Shown here one piece after another: positions 33,501 through 43,600 of a DNA stretch of 52,720 nt. Positions within the stretch are counted from its first letter, which is position 1. Every line of letters starts with the position of its first letter. Origin of the DNA: a virus. The position numbers were made by a program, and so were the translations under genes. The stretch lies in IMG/VR virus record IMGVR_UViG_3300010885_059546, positions 1-52,720 of that record; one strand, 5' to 3'. The notes below the pieces were generated by a model, which saw only the letters and a list, made by a program, of their open reading frames with translations, did not search any database and was not told where the DNA came from.

Positions 33501-34061
33501 CGGATCGGACGGGGATGAGAACCTTAAAAAATTCAAAGAAGAAGATCCAAGAACGACATTGGCAGAATCAAGAACCCATCCTGTGCTTATGTTCGCTATT
33601 CCTTCATCCACAAACGCATACATTCCATTCGTCACTTTGTCTGTGCTATTGGCATCTTCAGATCTTGACCAAGAACCACTCATCACGACGTATATGCCAT
33701 TTGATTTTTTGTCAGATTGATCCTTTACAAGAACTCTGTCCCCCTCAACTACTCCTATTCCATCTATAATTTGCTCGCCTAAAAGTGCGATTTCTTCAGT
33801 AGTCGAGGCTCGAACATTTTTTTTGGCTTTCGAACAAATGTAGCGTTTCAAGGTTTCGTATTGTTCCTTGAGGCTCTCATTCACTGTCTCTTTTTGGTAC
33901 TCAGTTGCCGTGGGATCAGTGAATTCTCTGTTCACGAAATATATGGTCGCATTTATTACTTTATAAGGCGTGCGTAGACACCCCTCTCCATCCTTAGTCT
34001 CTAGTATGAACTTGACTTGGTCCGAAACCTTTATGTTTTCTTTGCCCGCTGTTTTAATCAT
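30519..34061 (-). CDS. baseplate wedge protein, gp7-like, with P2-gpI-like part
   Basis: This 1180-residue protein has GAGGACGA before the ATG. Residues about 83-185 carry the module shared with the truncated tail fibre at the left edge (VEGDRVLVKDQ, NGIYVVMSGSWSRSEDANS). Residues about 350-490 resemble P2 gpI/contractile-injection wedge proteins (LLPLLANMFNL, WRRQIKKAIPNFKKKGSVVGL). The rest is beta-rich. It comes directly after the gp6-like gene, where gp7-type wedge proteins lie in contractile systems. It would form the baseplate wedge with gp6 and gp25 and might bind fibres through the shared module. Confidence 0.75.
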   Translation of the reverse strand: MIKTAGKENIKVSDQVKFILETKDGEGCLRTPYKVINATIYFVNREFTDPTATEYQKETVNESLKEQYETLKRYICSKAKKNVRASTTEEIALLGEQIIDGIGVVEGDRVLVKDQSDKKSNGIYVVMSGSWSRSEDANSTDKVTNGMYAFVDEGIANISTGWVLDSANVVLGSSSLNFLRFSSPSDPVAAPTEKSLESLRLLKNRLDASKMASQFFYKEAVAVKVFGGYTDPETNELFPAWLNPQMVPNELKTKTEQDNILVPYESGNEVVEGKFILEWDTNGCREGDYFICWSWMPNLAGDVVSAHMFFSLDGSTLVTTSIPTHFTNPNKYDTLLERYTPDMFKTVISDTDLTPKVMRGLNGAVAAGFTSLEDMANQIIDLLDSNATHEQLLPLLANMFNLNLKSSDPTLWRRQIKKAIPNFKKKGSVVGLREAFSDAGMKFLKITKLWQIVSKYTFQESFDYSGSNVFDLSKNIVLDLGITPEGDSDFGLWIRKAGSEWEDLKPEVAPAGWSESYVTFSNGQMTWIGDGLKKGDSIRVLYKTRQIPSSERNIEEYIRQLPLMDDRDERKQAYPLKNWNTRLIEEDDDLFDLLIPVRHPLADPIIWGRIRTEFPYSENAYNMDEYNGSKRDSMDPCDIDKEFIDPCGQCQSSKYSLDLEVESLSDESLQEAKRVAEEFMPMHAVIHSFNFSGSISEFVKPNEEKIEALVTYAAEDVILAGEGQHVFNRDMDKREMQNIKRNALADMTMAITNGSGIMRNKRVVLQPSGISTEDDLNDPLFKNKTQIFEAININTQYPDLDPFESENLLEVLGKTVKNYTISNFSRNSAEIYGIVDDMSVGPLFEYRISNKIADLNVDITQSNRITFSDEDADFWMLGITTQHDVDEGLSEAAIWVFRHQDKEYAVQNIMPDGSLLLSEETSISPISGWELSDGTKIVKSSISGTKNTASYGFVEINYPVMNMRDVLEIGDYVYIGLPAAMKRYKIKSFKTGENGFYIEGYNEGSVGGENIKVYRRIMENKVGQFGYEGIVLEAESNIEKDLSISNGANKNPDNIRSDNVKENFLVLFDQKYYSIAEIDGSTLILNGPMESFTLDGQNATFSIYKFSKRGLSVAERQIPSVSGNVFEFVDRSGKGTIKVSQDNALAGTLTVLNSANSGETVDMVGQNENIEFQIEYREEI

Positions 34062-34067
34062 TCGTCC

Positions 34068-35642
34068 TCATTCATACAAGAAGGCCACTTCTATCGATCC
34101 AGGTCGTATTATCTCAAAGAACTTTGCTGATACTGAAGATCCAGAGTTGTCTGCATAGTTTGTAGTGAAAACTATCTCAAAGCCTTCTGCTTGCTTTACC
34201 GAGGATAAACTCTTGATTAGGTCATTGTCTTTTAATCCTTGACCGAACTCCCAGTTCTGTAGGTTAAAGAAACTATTCACGCTGTTTTCTATGTTTGTCC
34301 TTATTTCTTTCTCGAATTTTCTGTTTATCTTGGAAAGAGTAACCTCTACGGACACATCTGTTTCTATTATTTGACCGTCTTTTATGCAGATGAAGTCTGT
34401 TATCATCTTCTTGTTCTCTAGCAGATCTGCAAGATCTCTCTTGATATTGTCGTTTGCCTCTTGAAGACCAGAACTTCCGTTCCTTGCTAAAACATATATG
34501 TCTACAACATTACCTGCGCAACCGTGATTTCTTAAAACCGCGATTGATTTTCCTATCTGGCCATGATAAGGAGTTACAAACTGGTCGGCAAGAGTCTTGT
34601 AATCAAGGCCCGTTACCGCTCTGTCTTGTGTGCGCAAATACGCAGGAAGTTTTCTTCTTATGTCCTCTATTGTGTCGCCGTCATACCCGTAGTCACCCTT
34701 TGTGTAATTAGAAAATGTGACTGGAACACTTGAATTTAATCCGAATACGGTGGCTTGACTCTGATATTCTACATACCCCGTAACTATATTGCCTTTAACC
34801 CCGCCGCCGGTTCTCGCCTTTATTTCTATCTGGGATCCGTTGGGCGGTGAAAGTCCCGCGCGATTATTACCAAACATGATGTATGCTCTGTAAGACGAGT
34901 CTAACTCCACCCTGTACTCCCTCCTTGGTTGAGAATCGCTGAAGTATTCGACTCTCTCCCAAAGTATTCCATCCACCTTTACACTTATGGAATCATATAT
35001 AACCGAGGTCTTTGTTGTCTGGTAAGACTGGAGCGTTTGGCCTGTTCCCGTGTAGTTGTCTATGAATGTGCGGCCCTCTAGTCCAATCAAGGAAGAATTA
35101 GTATATGCGCCCGCTGGTATAACTATAGGATCATCAAAAACTGGATTATTTTTGGAGTCGGCTGCAAATAATTCTATTGATATAAGACCATCTTCTGTTC
35201 CTACGTCTATGGATATAGGTGTCAATATCTCAAGATCTTTATCGATCGGATTATTTATTGTGGCTGTCCACATAGAGCTTGCGGGAATTGGCGGGGTAGG
35301 CTTAAATCCGACGAGCTGGCACAGTCTGAAGGCATTGTCGGGCTCTGTAACCGTGTCTATAAAAAGCTCGTTGACCATCTGGTCCATCTTAAACGACAGC
35401 GTGTCCGCTATGAACGCCCAGTTCTCTACCAGCATCACGGCTATAGAACTCTCTACGAAGTCGTTAAAGGCATTTGGGATTACAGTTCCAGTCTCTCCGA
35501 ACCTTTCCCTAATAAATTGAACAAGTCTCGTCTTAAGTGACCAGAAGTCTTGATTTGTGTAATTGAGGCTTATTATCTTGTCATTCTTTATCGGGTTGGA
35601 TTGAGAGTATGGGGATATTTCAAAAGGGCAGTTTTCGGGCAT
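34068..35642 (-). CDS. baseplate wedge protein, gp6 / Baseplate-J type
   Basis: This 524-residue protein matches the gp6/Baseplate-J family. The N-terminal helical part has FIRERFGETGTVIPNAFND and MLVENWAFIADTLSFKMD, typical of T4-like gp6. The central beta-sandwich has GLSPPNGSQIEI and RTGGGVKGNI. GDTIEDIRRKLPAYLRTQDRAVT and DYKTLA are strong signatures. The C-terminal part (DVSVEVTLSKINRKFEKEI) is the small alpha/beta domain that forms the inner baseplate ring. It lies between gp25-like and gp7-like genes, as expected. Confidence 0.88.
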   Translation of the reverse strand: MPENCPFEISPYSQSNPIKNDKIISLNYTNQDFWSLKTRLVQFIRERFGETGTVIPNAFNDFVESSIAVMLVENWAFIADTLSFKMDQMVNELFIDTVTEPDNAFRLCQLVGFKPTPPIPASSMWTATINNPIDKDLEILTPISIDVGTEDGLISIELFAADSKNNPVFDDPIVIPAGAYTNSSLIGLEGRTFIDNYTGTGQTLQSYQTTKTSVIYDSISVKVDGILWERVEYFSDSQPRREYRVELDSSYRAYIMFGNNRAGLSPPNGSQIEIKARTGGGVKGNIVTGYVEYQSQATVFGLNSSVPVTFSNYTKGDYGYDGDTIEDIRRKLPAYLRTQDRAVTGLDYKTLADQFVTPYHGQIGKSIAVLRNHGCAGNVVDIYVLARNGSSGLQEANDNIKRDLADLLENKKMITDFICIKDGQIIETDVSVEVTLSKINRKFEKEIRTNIENSVNSFFNLQNWEFGQGLKDNDLIKSLSSVKQAEGFEIVFTTNYADNSGSSVSAKFFEIIRPGSIEVAFLYE

Positions 35643-35643
35643 C

Positions 35644-36069
35644 TCATTGACCTCCCAGAGGTATTTCCAGTTTTAGTTCTTGAACATTGCGTATGTTATT
35701 AAAGTCGGCAAATAAAATTCTTATCAATAGTATGTGACCAATGTCTTCTCTTTTATCTGAGGTGTCAAGTGCTGATCTCACTTCTGCGTCCGAATTTGTG
35801 ACTTCTATCTGAGTTACGGCTATCCTAGGTTCCCAAGTTTTTATCGAATTTGTTATTATTTCCTTCACATTATCAACTAATATCGAATCATTGGGCTCAA
35901 AAAAGAACCGCTTGAGAGGGGTACCGAACTCAGGAAGCATAACCCGCTCCCCGGGCTCTGTAAGGAGCAAGACGAGAAGGTCTGATTTTATCTGGTTTAT
36001 TCCACTTTGGGTTCTGAACAGACCTAGTGGATGTTTGGTTATTGGATAAGGAAGACCTAGAAATGACAT
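35644..36069 (-). CDS. baseplate wedge protein, gp25-like
   Basis: I chose the ATG at 36069, which follows the upstream stop by one base and has GAAGG before it; an ATG at 36084 would overlap the spike gene and has no ribosome site. The 141-residue product has the GPW/gp25 signature: GINQIKSDLLVLLLTEPGER with MLPEFGTPLKRFFFEPND, then KTWEPRIAV. gp25 starts sheath assembly and links wedge to hub. Its order (spike, gp25, gp6, gp7) is the canonical one. Confidence 0.9.
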   Translation of the reverse strand: MSFLGLPYPITKHPLGLFRTQSGINQIKSDLLVLLLTEPGERVMLPEFGTPLKRFFFEPNDSILVDNVKEIITNSIKTWEPRIAVTQIEVTNSDAEVRSALDTSDKREDIGHILLIRILFADFNNIRNVQELKLEIPLGGQ

Positions 36070-36070
36070 T

Positions 36071-38203
36071 TTAATTACCTTCATAGGGAGGAGGACAGTT
36101 TACGCCGATGCTCTTGTCCATCATCATTAGTATGCTTATGGGTTGAGCCTCAAGTGATGCCGATGCGAAAACTCTATCGCTAGCCACGAGCTTGGATCGC
36201 TTTGTAATGGGGTCGGTGAGCAAGACCGCCACTTGACCGACGCAAGGCACACACTTCATGCTTTCCGATTCTGGTGGAGGCGGACAATCCTTGCCCGCCA
36301 TAAGCAATATGAACTTGTCTGCTAAAAACGCATGAATCTCGGCTATATTGAAGTAAAAATTGCACGACATGTGAATCGAGTGCTTAGAAACCATTGTCAT
36401 CCAATTCTTTGGACCTAGACATCCACCCTTGCAAAAATCATCTGGAGGTGTGGTTTTTCCCACCCCTACGACAGTCACGTGGTCTCCTTCCGTCATACAC
36501 ATGTAGTCGCCACCGGCCCTTACGAAGATATAGCCGCAATAGTCGCTCTCTTGCATTCTTATGAAGTGAGGCCCGCAGCAAGCATCATACTGAGGAGCCA
36601 TGATCTGGATATACTGGCTCTGGGTGTCTTTCTGGTGGTTGTCGTCGGCCATCATTATCTCTAAGCCGTATCCGGTTCTTATCCTTACGAACGCGTCAGT
36701 AGCCTTGTTTGTGGGCATTCCGCCCTCTCTCCTCTTCGGGCCGCACTGGTCGTTGTTCTCGTCGATCATCTGGATGATGTGATTAGAGGTGCTGTGAAGT
36801 TCAATGCCCCTCCTCGGCCCCGCACGGCAGTTTTCGCCTTGCGTATCGTCGTTCATCTCTATTCTGTTGCCGGTGGCCGTGAGCAGCCGTATGAAGTTTT
36901 CGTCGCCCCTCGTTTCAGGTAATCCATCGGGTTCGACGTCACTGATCATTATCTGGTGACCATGGGCGGACTTCCAAGTCGTCTTGCCTTTAAAAACTTT
37001 GTCACACCCATAGTCGAACATCTGGATGCCACGCTCCCAGTTGTTTTTTCCCTTGGGTTCTTTTACCGAGTCGTCCATCCAGAATGTGTGTCCGCTCAAC
37101 GAGGTCATCTGTATTCCGGACTGAGGAAGCGTCGTCTTGTCGACCTTGTTATTCTGGGGATTGCCAGGCCCAGAATATGGGCGGCACTCACTTCTATGTT
37201 TAAAATAAGGATTTGCACATTGCCCCTCGGAACTGCCACCTCCCCCGCCGCCACCTCCGCCGCCACCTCCTATCATCATCACACTTGGAGACACAGGCGT
37301 GTTGTCACCTTGTACATCTGGGGGGCACTGATCAGGTTTTTCTATCGGCTCATCACCCTCATTACACTTGCTGAAGTCCCCCGATCCGCACCCGCACTTT
37401 GGATTAGCCCATTGCGCGGCCGGATGCACCCTATCGTCCTTGAGTATCAGATGGTTTCCTTGAGCCGACTTGATTTCAAGCCTCTGCCAACGGAAATTAC
37501 ACTTGTAGTTTCCATCGACCATCTTGATCATGTGCTTCTGCGGCGTTTTCCATCCGTATATGTTCGGATATGTTATCTTATTTCTTGCATCTGGATCATT
37601 TTCAAAGTCCGATATCGTATCAATATCTATTCCATTGTAGTTTTCCGTATTCCATGGAGGAAAAACTTGCGTTTCGTCGTCGCCGAGAAGATATCCGCCT
37701 CTGTGTCCTCGGTGTATCTTTTCATATTCTGGAACCGGAAAGTTCCATCCTGGTGTCCTATCCCTGTCCCAAGTCGTTCCGAGATAGTAAGGCCACTGTC
37801 TATTCCCAGCCTCGAATATCAAGCACAACTTTGAACCAGCAGGAGGCACCCAAGTGCATCCTGAATCATCGAAGCCGCCTTGATTTGATATTGGATATGC
37901 CCAAGGAAGTGAATTGACGGCGGACTCCATCATATGTTGCAAAGGACTAAAGTATCTTACTCTTCCCATCTTCCAAGGGTCTATAGTGCTTATGCATATA
38001 GCCGTGTGCATACCATATATCGCCTCTTGCTGGGCAGGCACGCCCATATTATCTTTGACGCTAGTGGTCACTAACGCCTTCACTCCGTAACCCATATCAG
38101 AAAATCTCTGCTCCACTTGGGAGAGTCTCTGATCCATGATTCGGATACTGTCAGGGATTGAGCAATTGTCTAATTTACTGATTCTTATTTTTTTGTCTGC
38201 CAT
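36071..38203 (-). CDS. central spike protein, gp5/VgrG-like with beta-helix, Cys-rich
   Basis: This 710-residue protein starts with a short coiled coil (about 15-40). The OB-fold domain covers about 60-165 (MGRVRYFSP, LPWAYPISNQGG, GCTWVPPAGSKL, PYYLGTTWDRD). A long beta-helix needle follows, made of repeats such as GIQMTSLSGHTFWMDD and NRIEMNDDTQ. Around residues 320-330 there is a run of about 11 Gly. No lysozyme domain is seen. It is unusually rich in Cys (KCGCGSGDFSKC, QCANPYF, CPPPPES), so disulfides or metal binding in the needle are likely. It pierces the envelope after sheath contraction. Confidence 0.85.
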   Translation of the reverse strand: MADKKIRISKLDNCSIPDSIRIMDQRLSQVEQRFSDMGYGVKALVTTSVKDNMGVPAQQEAIYGMHTAICISTIDPWKMGRVRYFSPLQHMMESAVNSLPWAYPISNQGGFDDSGCTWVPPAGSKLCLIFEAGNRQWPYYLGTTWDRDRTPGWNFPVPEYEKIHRGHRGGYLLGDDETQVFPPWNTENYNGIDIDTISDFENDPDARNKITYPNIYGWKTPQKHMIKMVDGNYKCNFRWQRLEIKSAQGNHLILKDDRVHPAAQWANPKCGCGSGDFSKCNEGDEPIEKPDQCPPDVQGDNTPVSPSVMMIGGGGGGGGGGGGSSEGQCANPYFKHRSECRPYSGPGNPQNNKVDKTTLPQSGIQMTSLSGHTFWMDDSVKEPKGKNNWERGIQMFDYGCDKVFKGKTTWKSAHGHQIMISDVEPDGLPETRGDENFIRLLTATGNRIEMNDDTQGENCRAGPRRGIELHSTSNHIIQMIDENNDQCGPKRREGGMPTNKATDAFVRIRTGYGLEIMMADDNHQKDTQSQYIQIMAPQYDACCGPHFIRMQESDYCGYIFVRAGGDYMCMTEGDHVTVVGVGKTTPPDDFCKGGCLGPKNWMTMVSKHSIHMSCNFYFNIAEIHAFLADKFILLMAGKDCPPPPESESMKCVPCVGQVAVLLTDPITKRSKLVASDRVFASASLEAQPISILMMMDKSIGVNCPPPYEGN

Positions 38204-38211
38204 TGTTTATT

Positions 38212-39744
38212 TTAAGTGTTTTTAACGGTCGGTCCACCGCTCCCAGCACCTCCGAGTGTTTCATATCTGAAAATATCCACCTCTGGTGCTTGGAGCGTCA
38301 TTTTTAATGTAGTGGTGTACGAACCTGATTGAATTGTGTGGTTTATCCCTGTGACTCTCCATTTTTTATTACTCATTATGGGATTACAGCCGGGCTCCGC
38401 CAACCAACTCCCACAATAGCCATCGCCCCCCAAATGGAAGGGATTTATTGCGACTATGGCTGCGGTTCGTCCGCCGGGCATGCCGCAAAATGCGGGTCTT
38501 GGGTCGCCTAATATCTTCAAATCGGCTTCCATCTGACTCTTCGATCCGATGACTCTTCCTGCAAGAAGGTGAGCCCTCTGCGACTTTAGCAATTCAGTCC
38601 ACGCATTTTTGGGGCCGTACGACTCCCATGACTGCTGGGTTATCGTGGCTTGTTGTTGTAAACCTACCCTCTCTCCGCAATCTTTATCTTTTCCATCTAT
38701 TTTTGCTTCTCTGTGGTTGTGATTACTTGTATTGCCAGGGCCAGAAGTACCACCGCCAGCCGCAAAGTTTTGCGTAGCACTGACCCAGTCGTATGTTGGG
38801 CTAAATTCTATTACAGGGCTGCATTTACCTCCATTGACTATAAATGTTCCAATATTGCCGTCCACTTGGGAGGGCCCAGAGAACCAGCCTGAAGTTGCGG
38901 CGTCTTGACACGCGGATTCCCCTCCTTTTAGAACATCTTGAAAAATAACCATTGTGTTTGATTCGGTTGGCACCCACGCTATGGCGAGACCAGCCCCATC
39001 TGGGGTTCCGTCGTTTATTCTGTATGGCTCCAACCATTTCACAATGACAGCCATTCTGTTTGAATTGTCACACTGCCAAGACGCTAGCGGCCCTCCCTTT
39101 CCGTATCCCTTCCAATCAAATTCGGTTTCCTTAAATCTTCCATCAGCGTCCCTTTTCATGAACTTGACATTTACTTGTGGATCTCTAGAGCAAATTGTCC
39201 TTATTGCCGTTTCTATGTTTACTTTTTTGTCGCTTGTCCCTATGGGCTCGTTTTCTCGCATTCCCTCAAGCAGCACACTCGTTGTGTTTCCTACTATTTT
39301 GTATTTTATCTTTCCCTCGCTATAGTTAACGTCTAATTTTTGGATTGAGGACTTAAAAACCAACGAAGGTATTACTTGTTTTTGTCCTTCACAAGTGTTT
39401 ATGATCCAGCCAAATTGAAATTGCATTTCCGTTCCAATTCCCACATGCGCTGGGCATTTGACCAATGAGTCCAAGATCGCACCCATTCGTCCTCCTGCTT
39501 CATCCAAAATTTCTACTTGGACTGTGGGCGTGCTAATCCAACCCACCTCAAAAGATTTTATGCAAGCTTCATTGTTTTGTTTTGGGTAGGATTCATTCCC
39601 AACTGTTATCTGCTCCCCTTCGCCGATCCTCACCCATACCCAAGGGGCAAAACTTTCTGCTTGTTGCCCAGCAGGCCCGGGAATTTGGAGTTCTCCGCAC
39701 GAGTAACTTGCGGCACATCCGGCGAGACAATTTTCGTCAACCAT
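38212..39744 (-). CDS. baseplate hub protein, gp27 / late-control-D-like
   Basis: This 510-residue protein precedes the spike gene, as gp27 does in many contractile tails. It has an N-terminal Cys cluster (CLAGCAASYSC), early beta-strands (SFEVGWISTPTVQVEILDEAGG), a middle hub part and a C-terminal beta-rich part with WRVTGINHTIQSGSYTTTLKM typical of late-control-D/gp27 proteins. It would form the trimer that adapts the tube to the spike. It overlaps the LysM gene by 8 bases. Confidence 0.75.
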   Translation of the reverse strand: MVDENCLAGCAASYSCGELQIPGPAGQQAESFAPWVWVRIGEGEQITVGNESYPKQNNEACIKSFEVGWISTPTVQVEILDEAGGRMGAILDSLVKCPAHVGIGTEMQFQFGWIINTCEGQKQVIPSLVFKSSIQKLDVNYSEGKIKYKIVGNTTSVLLEGMRENEPIGTSDKKVNIETAIRTICSRDPQVNVKFMKRDADGRFKETEFDWKGYGKGGPLASWQCDNSNRMAVIVKWLEPYRINDGTPDGAGLAIAWVPTESNTMVIFQDVLKGGESACQDAATSGWFSGPSQVDGNIGTFIVNGGKCSPVIEFSPTYDWVSATQNFAAGGGTSGPGNTSNHNHREAKIDGKDKDCGERVGLQQQATITQQSWESYGPKNAWTELLKSQRAHLLAGRVIGSKSQMEADLKILGDPRPAFCGMPGGRTAAIVAINPFHLGGDGYCGSWLAEPGCNPIMSNKKWRVTGINHTIQSGSYTTTLKMTLQAPEVDIFRYETLGGAGSGGPTVKNT

Positions 39745-40063
39745 AAATATTTTTCGGTAAGACTATAGTCCTTCCCGCCTTAAATTCAAAAATATCCTTT
39801 ATGCTATTGACCTCCATGATTTTCCACCAGAAGTCTGGCAATCCATATTTGTCCTTTGATACCAAGTCGGGTCTATACTCCATTCCGGGAGGTATGACGG
39901 CAACTTGATCGCCGCTTGATTCTGCGAACTTTTTCTTTTTGTAGGTTTCAAAGGTGATGATCTTCTCGTCAGAATAGTAAATCACCCTACTATCAGAATA
40001 CCTACTCACCCTTGTGACGAATTCGGTGGGATTCAAATTTGTGAAATCTATCTTGCTCGCCAT
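39737..40063 (-). CDS. LysM-like baseplate wedge protein (gp53-like)
   Basis: This 108-residue protein has a LysM-like C-terminus (YRPDLVSKDKYGLPDFWWKI followed by GRTIVLP), as in gp53 and in the small adaptor proteins of contractile systems. The first 45 residues are charged (RVSRYSDSRVIYYSD). It lies between the tube-cap-like protein and the hub. Length fits the LysM-only adaptor better than full T4 gp53 (196). Confidence 0.7.
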   Translation of the reverse strand: MASKIDFTNLNPTEFVTRVSRYSDSRVIYYSDEKIITFETYKKKKFAESSGDQVAVIPPGMEYRPDLVSKDKYGLPDFWWKIMEVNSIKDIFEFKAGRTIVLPKNIYG

Positions 40064-40066
40064 GTG

Positions 40067-40654
40067 TTACCTTCCCAATTTAAAAATTCTATCTTGCCCA
40101 GGAAGATCACGGCTCTTGTATACGACATCCCAGCTAGTCTCTATGTCAAATTTGAACGGAGCGAACGTCGCCTCGTCCCATGCAACTTCCGTCGGGAATT
40201 TAACAGAGTAATTTTTCAATATTACACACAACTCTTCACCTTCTGAAAGCAACTGGCCGCATTTCATTCTGCATACGGGGGGAGGCACAAAAGGAGCCCC
40301 GTTGTGGCCTTTTTGTGGGTATGTTGCACTCTGAATGGCCCTCAGAGCCATTAGATTGTAATTTATGTCACTTGGCTCTGAAACCACCATATGTATTTGC
40401 ATAGTGATGGCTCTGTTGTCTGACTGAGAATAAGTCTTTAATGGGGATGATCTTCCTATCACAATCTCATCATTATACGAAGCAGACTTTGTGTCTGTTA
40501 TATCTGGCAAGACCTTGAGTTCAAGTGTGAATTCGTTGTTTTTGTAATACCTCCCAGCGAAGTCACGCAAGGAAAAACAATCTTCACATGGTATTATTAT
40601 GTAACAGTTCTTTAGGGGTATTAGGGAACCACCCGTTATTGTTGCTGCTGGCAT
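40067..40654 (-). CDS. baseplate/tail-tube cap-like protein
   Basis: This 195-residue protein follows the tape measure. It is beta-rich, with SLRDFAGRYYKNNEFTL near the start, a middle part NRAITMQIHMVVSEPSD and MALRAIQSATYP, and a C-terminal PFKFDIETSWDVVYKSRDLPG. Position and beta content suit the tube initiator/cap (gp48/gp54-like). The name rests mainly on gene order. Confidence 0.55.
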   Translation of the reverse strand: MPAATITGGSLIPLKNCYIIIPCEDCFSLRDFAGRYYKNNEFTLELKVLPDITDTKSASYNDEIVIGRSSPLKTYSQSDNRAITMQIHMVVSEPSDINYNLMALRAIQSATYPQKGHNGAPFVPPPVCRMKCGQLLSEGEELCVILKNYSVKFPTEVAWDEATFAPFKFDIETSWDVVYKSRDLPGQDRIFKLGR

Positions 40655-40667
40655 ATTACCTCACCTT

Positions 40668-43600
40668 TTAACAACTCCCAGGAGTTCCATTATTGACGAC
40701 GCTTCTATTGGCACTATCTCCAACTCTTCCATATCTGCTATTACCAAAAAGACCAGCATGAACTGGCATCATTGAATCTTTTGTACTTCCCGCCTTGCCG
40801 CCATCATCACCCACCACGGAAGACCCCTTTGGAGTCATCAAATCAACTAACTTGTTAATGGCATCTTTTATTAAACCTAGTCGATCAACTTGCTCGTTTG
40901 ATGCATCCTCTATTCCGGCAAGTTCCTTTACCGGAAGCTTGCCGGCCTCGGCTTGAGATCCTGCCTTGTCCCTCAATATAGTGTTTGTTATGTCACGCAG
41001 ATGCATGGGCTGGACGGCACCCACATCCGACTCTCCCTCGGGCTTGAGCATTGGAACCGCGTGGTGGCCTACGGGTGTCGTTAGCGTGGCTGCCTTGTTC
41101 TCCAACCCAACTTGTGTCTTTAGCAAAAAGTCCTCCAGCCCAGAGGTGCTAGTTGCAGAAGGTATCAATTCACCCCCTCCCGCATTGATTATATCTGCCT
41201 CCAAGTTGCTCATCGCCTTGATAAATTCTGGGTTCCTCTCCACGGACTTTATGGGATCCCAAGCAGAAGCGTCCGTAGGTGTGGGAAGAACTGGGGATAT
41301 CGAGGCGTTGGCCTTCGCGATAATATCGTTTGTTTTTAATGTTTCTTCTTCGACTTGCTTTATCAATTTGGATACAAAAGAGACATTTTTCGCAGGGTCG
41401 GCCAAACTCTTCAAGTTGTTCAATTCAGAAATTACGCCCTCAAGAACCTTTTCTGTATGCGTGTCATGAACGTATATGGATCCTGGATTCTGGCCCATTT
41501 CCATGGTTTTTTCCATGGCTTTGCCTTGCTCAACTTGTTGCTCCCCGTAGCCGAACATGGACTGCAACCCACCCCAAGCCGAACTCAACCCTTGCTTGAT
41601 GGCCCCGACAACAATCTTGGCGTTGTCCACCGCAGCCATTCCCGTTTCTTGAATTGCCATCCCTGCCTTCGATCCGGCCTCCCAGACGTTCCCTTGCATC
41701 AAGTTCGCCCCTGCTCCGTAGAGGCTCCCCACGGCATGCGCACTGCTTGGGCCTTTTTCCTCCATCGTCTTTGCTTGCTCGGCGGCTGTTTCTTTAAATC
41801 CTGCCGCAGCATCTTCAATTCCCCCTAGCCCCGGTATCCAACTCTTCATCCAGTCCCAGATCCCGCCCAATGAAGATTTCATTCCGTCATACAAACCTCC
41901 TAGCCATGCCCCCCAAGCAGACGGATCAAGCATCTTTCCCATGTAATCGCTCAAATCCTTTGACTTCTGAAGAGCCCAATCGACCGCGCCTCCGGCCGCC
42001 TCGTATGCTCCGTACGCCTTCTCTCCTATCCATGAACCAACGGTATTAAATCCGTCCTTGACCTTGCCTCCAACCCACATCGGGAAGTCAACAAAGGTTG
42101 ATTTTAATCCACCGCCAAGAGCATTTAAGGCTCCGCCCATGTTGTCATAGATGCTATCTGCTAACCATCCACCACCCAAACTTCCAATTATTCCGCCGAT
42201 AGCAGTCCCTATAGGAATGCTAAGCCCAGCAGTAAGAGGAGCCAAAAGAGCTCCTATTGACGCTCCGGCCGCAGCCCCAGCGAGGCCACCGGCAAGGCCA
42301 CCAGCAGCCCCAACCGCAGCCTTCCCAGTACTCTCTCCCGTCATTTTTCTAACGCCGAAATCAATTAGAGGGCCGATGACAGGAAGCTTCTTCGCAGCCA
42401 CACCCACAAACTTTGATGCCTTTCCTAAAAAGCCAAGGGCCTTGGGCGCCGCCTTTGCGATGTCATCGGCACTAGACAAGACAACTTTTGCGGCGTCATC
42501 AGCCGCTGTGGCCTTCGAAGTCGCCCTCGCGGCTTTGCCCATGCCGCCGCTCATCTTCGCAAACGGATTGGCTGCCTTCGCAACATCGTCCGTTTGTCCA
42601 AACATCTTCCTTAGCCAGCCGCCCTTTTGGGCGACCTTTCCAGCAGCCTTTGCAGCGTCGTCCGCCGTAGATGCCGCCGGTTTCGCCACCGCCGCCGCCA
42701 CCTTGCCAGCAGTTTTCGCTGTGTCTTTGAGCATCCCAATTCTTTTCATGAAGTTGGTAATTGGTGTAAATAGGTAGTCGCTAAACTTTTGGCTAATCGT
42801 TTGAATTGCACTGGATATGGGTTTTACAAGCCAATCGTCCGCGAACTTTGCGATCTTTGATCCCAGGTTTTTAAACGGAGTGATAATGTAATCGTCTGCC
42901 CACTTCAATACTTTACCGCCAAGTTCCTTAAGAGGCTTCCACATGTAATCGTCTATCCACTTTCCGAATCCCTTGAGCCATCCAAGAATTTTACTGAACC
43001 ACCCGCCCGAAATATAATCCAACAGTCCTTTCCAAGAACGCATGGCTATCATGACATAGTCGTAAAGATTCTTCTTGAACATAGAGAAGAAGTCATCCGC
43101 ATATGGCGAGAGCTTCTGCCATATCTTTCCGGCTCCCTTTATAAACCTTCCGAGCATCTTTATCGGCGACTTGACGAAAGCATTAAACAAGCCCTTCATT
43201 ATTCTGAATGGAAGTTTTAAGAAGAATTTGGCGACGTTGAAACCAAATTTGCCCAAAACCATCAGAACATTCTTTGCCATTCCAACAAAGAATCCGACAA
43301 TCGCATAGCACATGTCGGGTATTATTGAATTCCATACTAGTATGTTACCAAGCCACATAAAAGGAGATATTATGTCTCCCACTATACTCCATATGAAATT
43401 TACTATGGGCTTAAAGATCCCAGTTACTGCATCCAAGAACGCACTTCCCATGCCCTCAATATGCTTCCAGAACGAAGAAAAATCTAAAGTTAGCAACGAC
43501 CATATTGCCTTTCCGAAACTCACTATCCATTTAACAGCCGCCGCTACAATATTTGCCATTATTTCTATTACCATCACCATTGCGCTTATTGCTTTGACTG

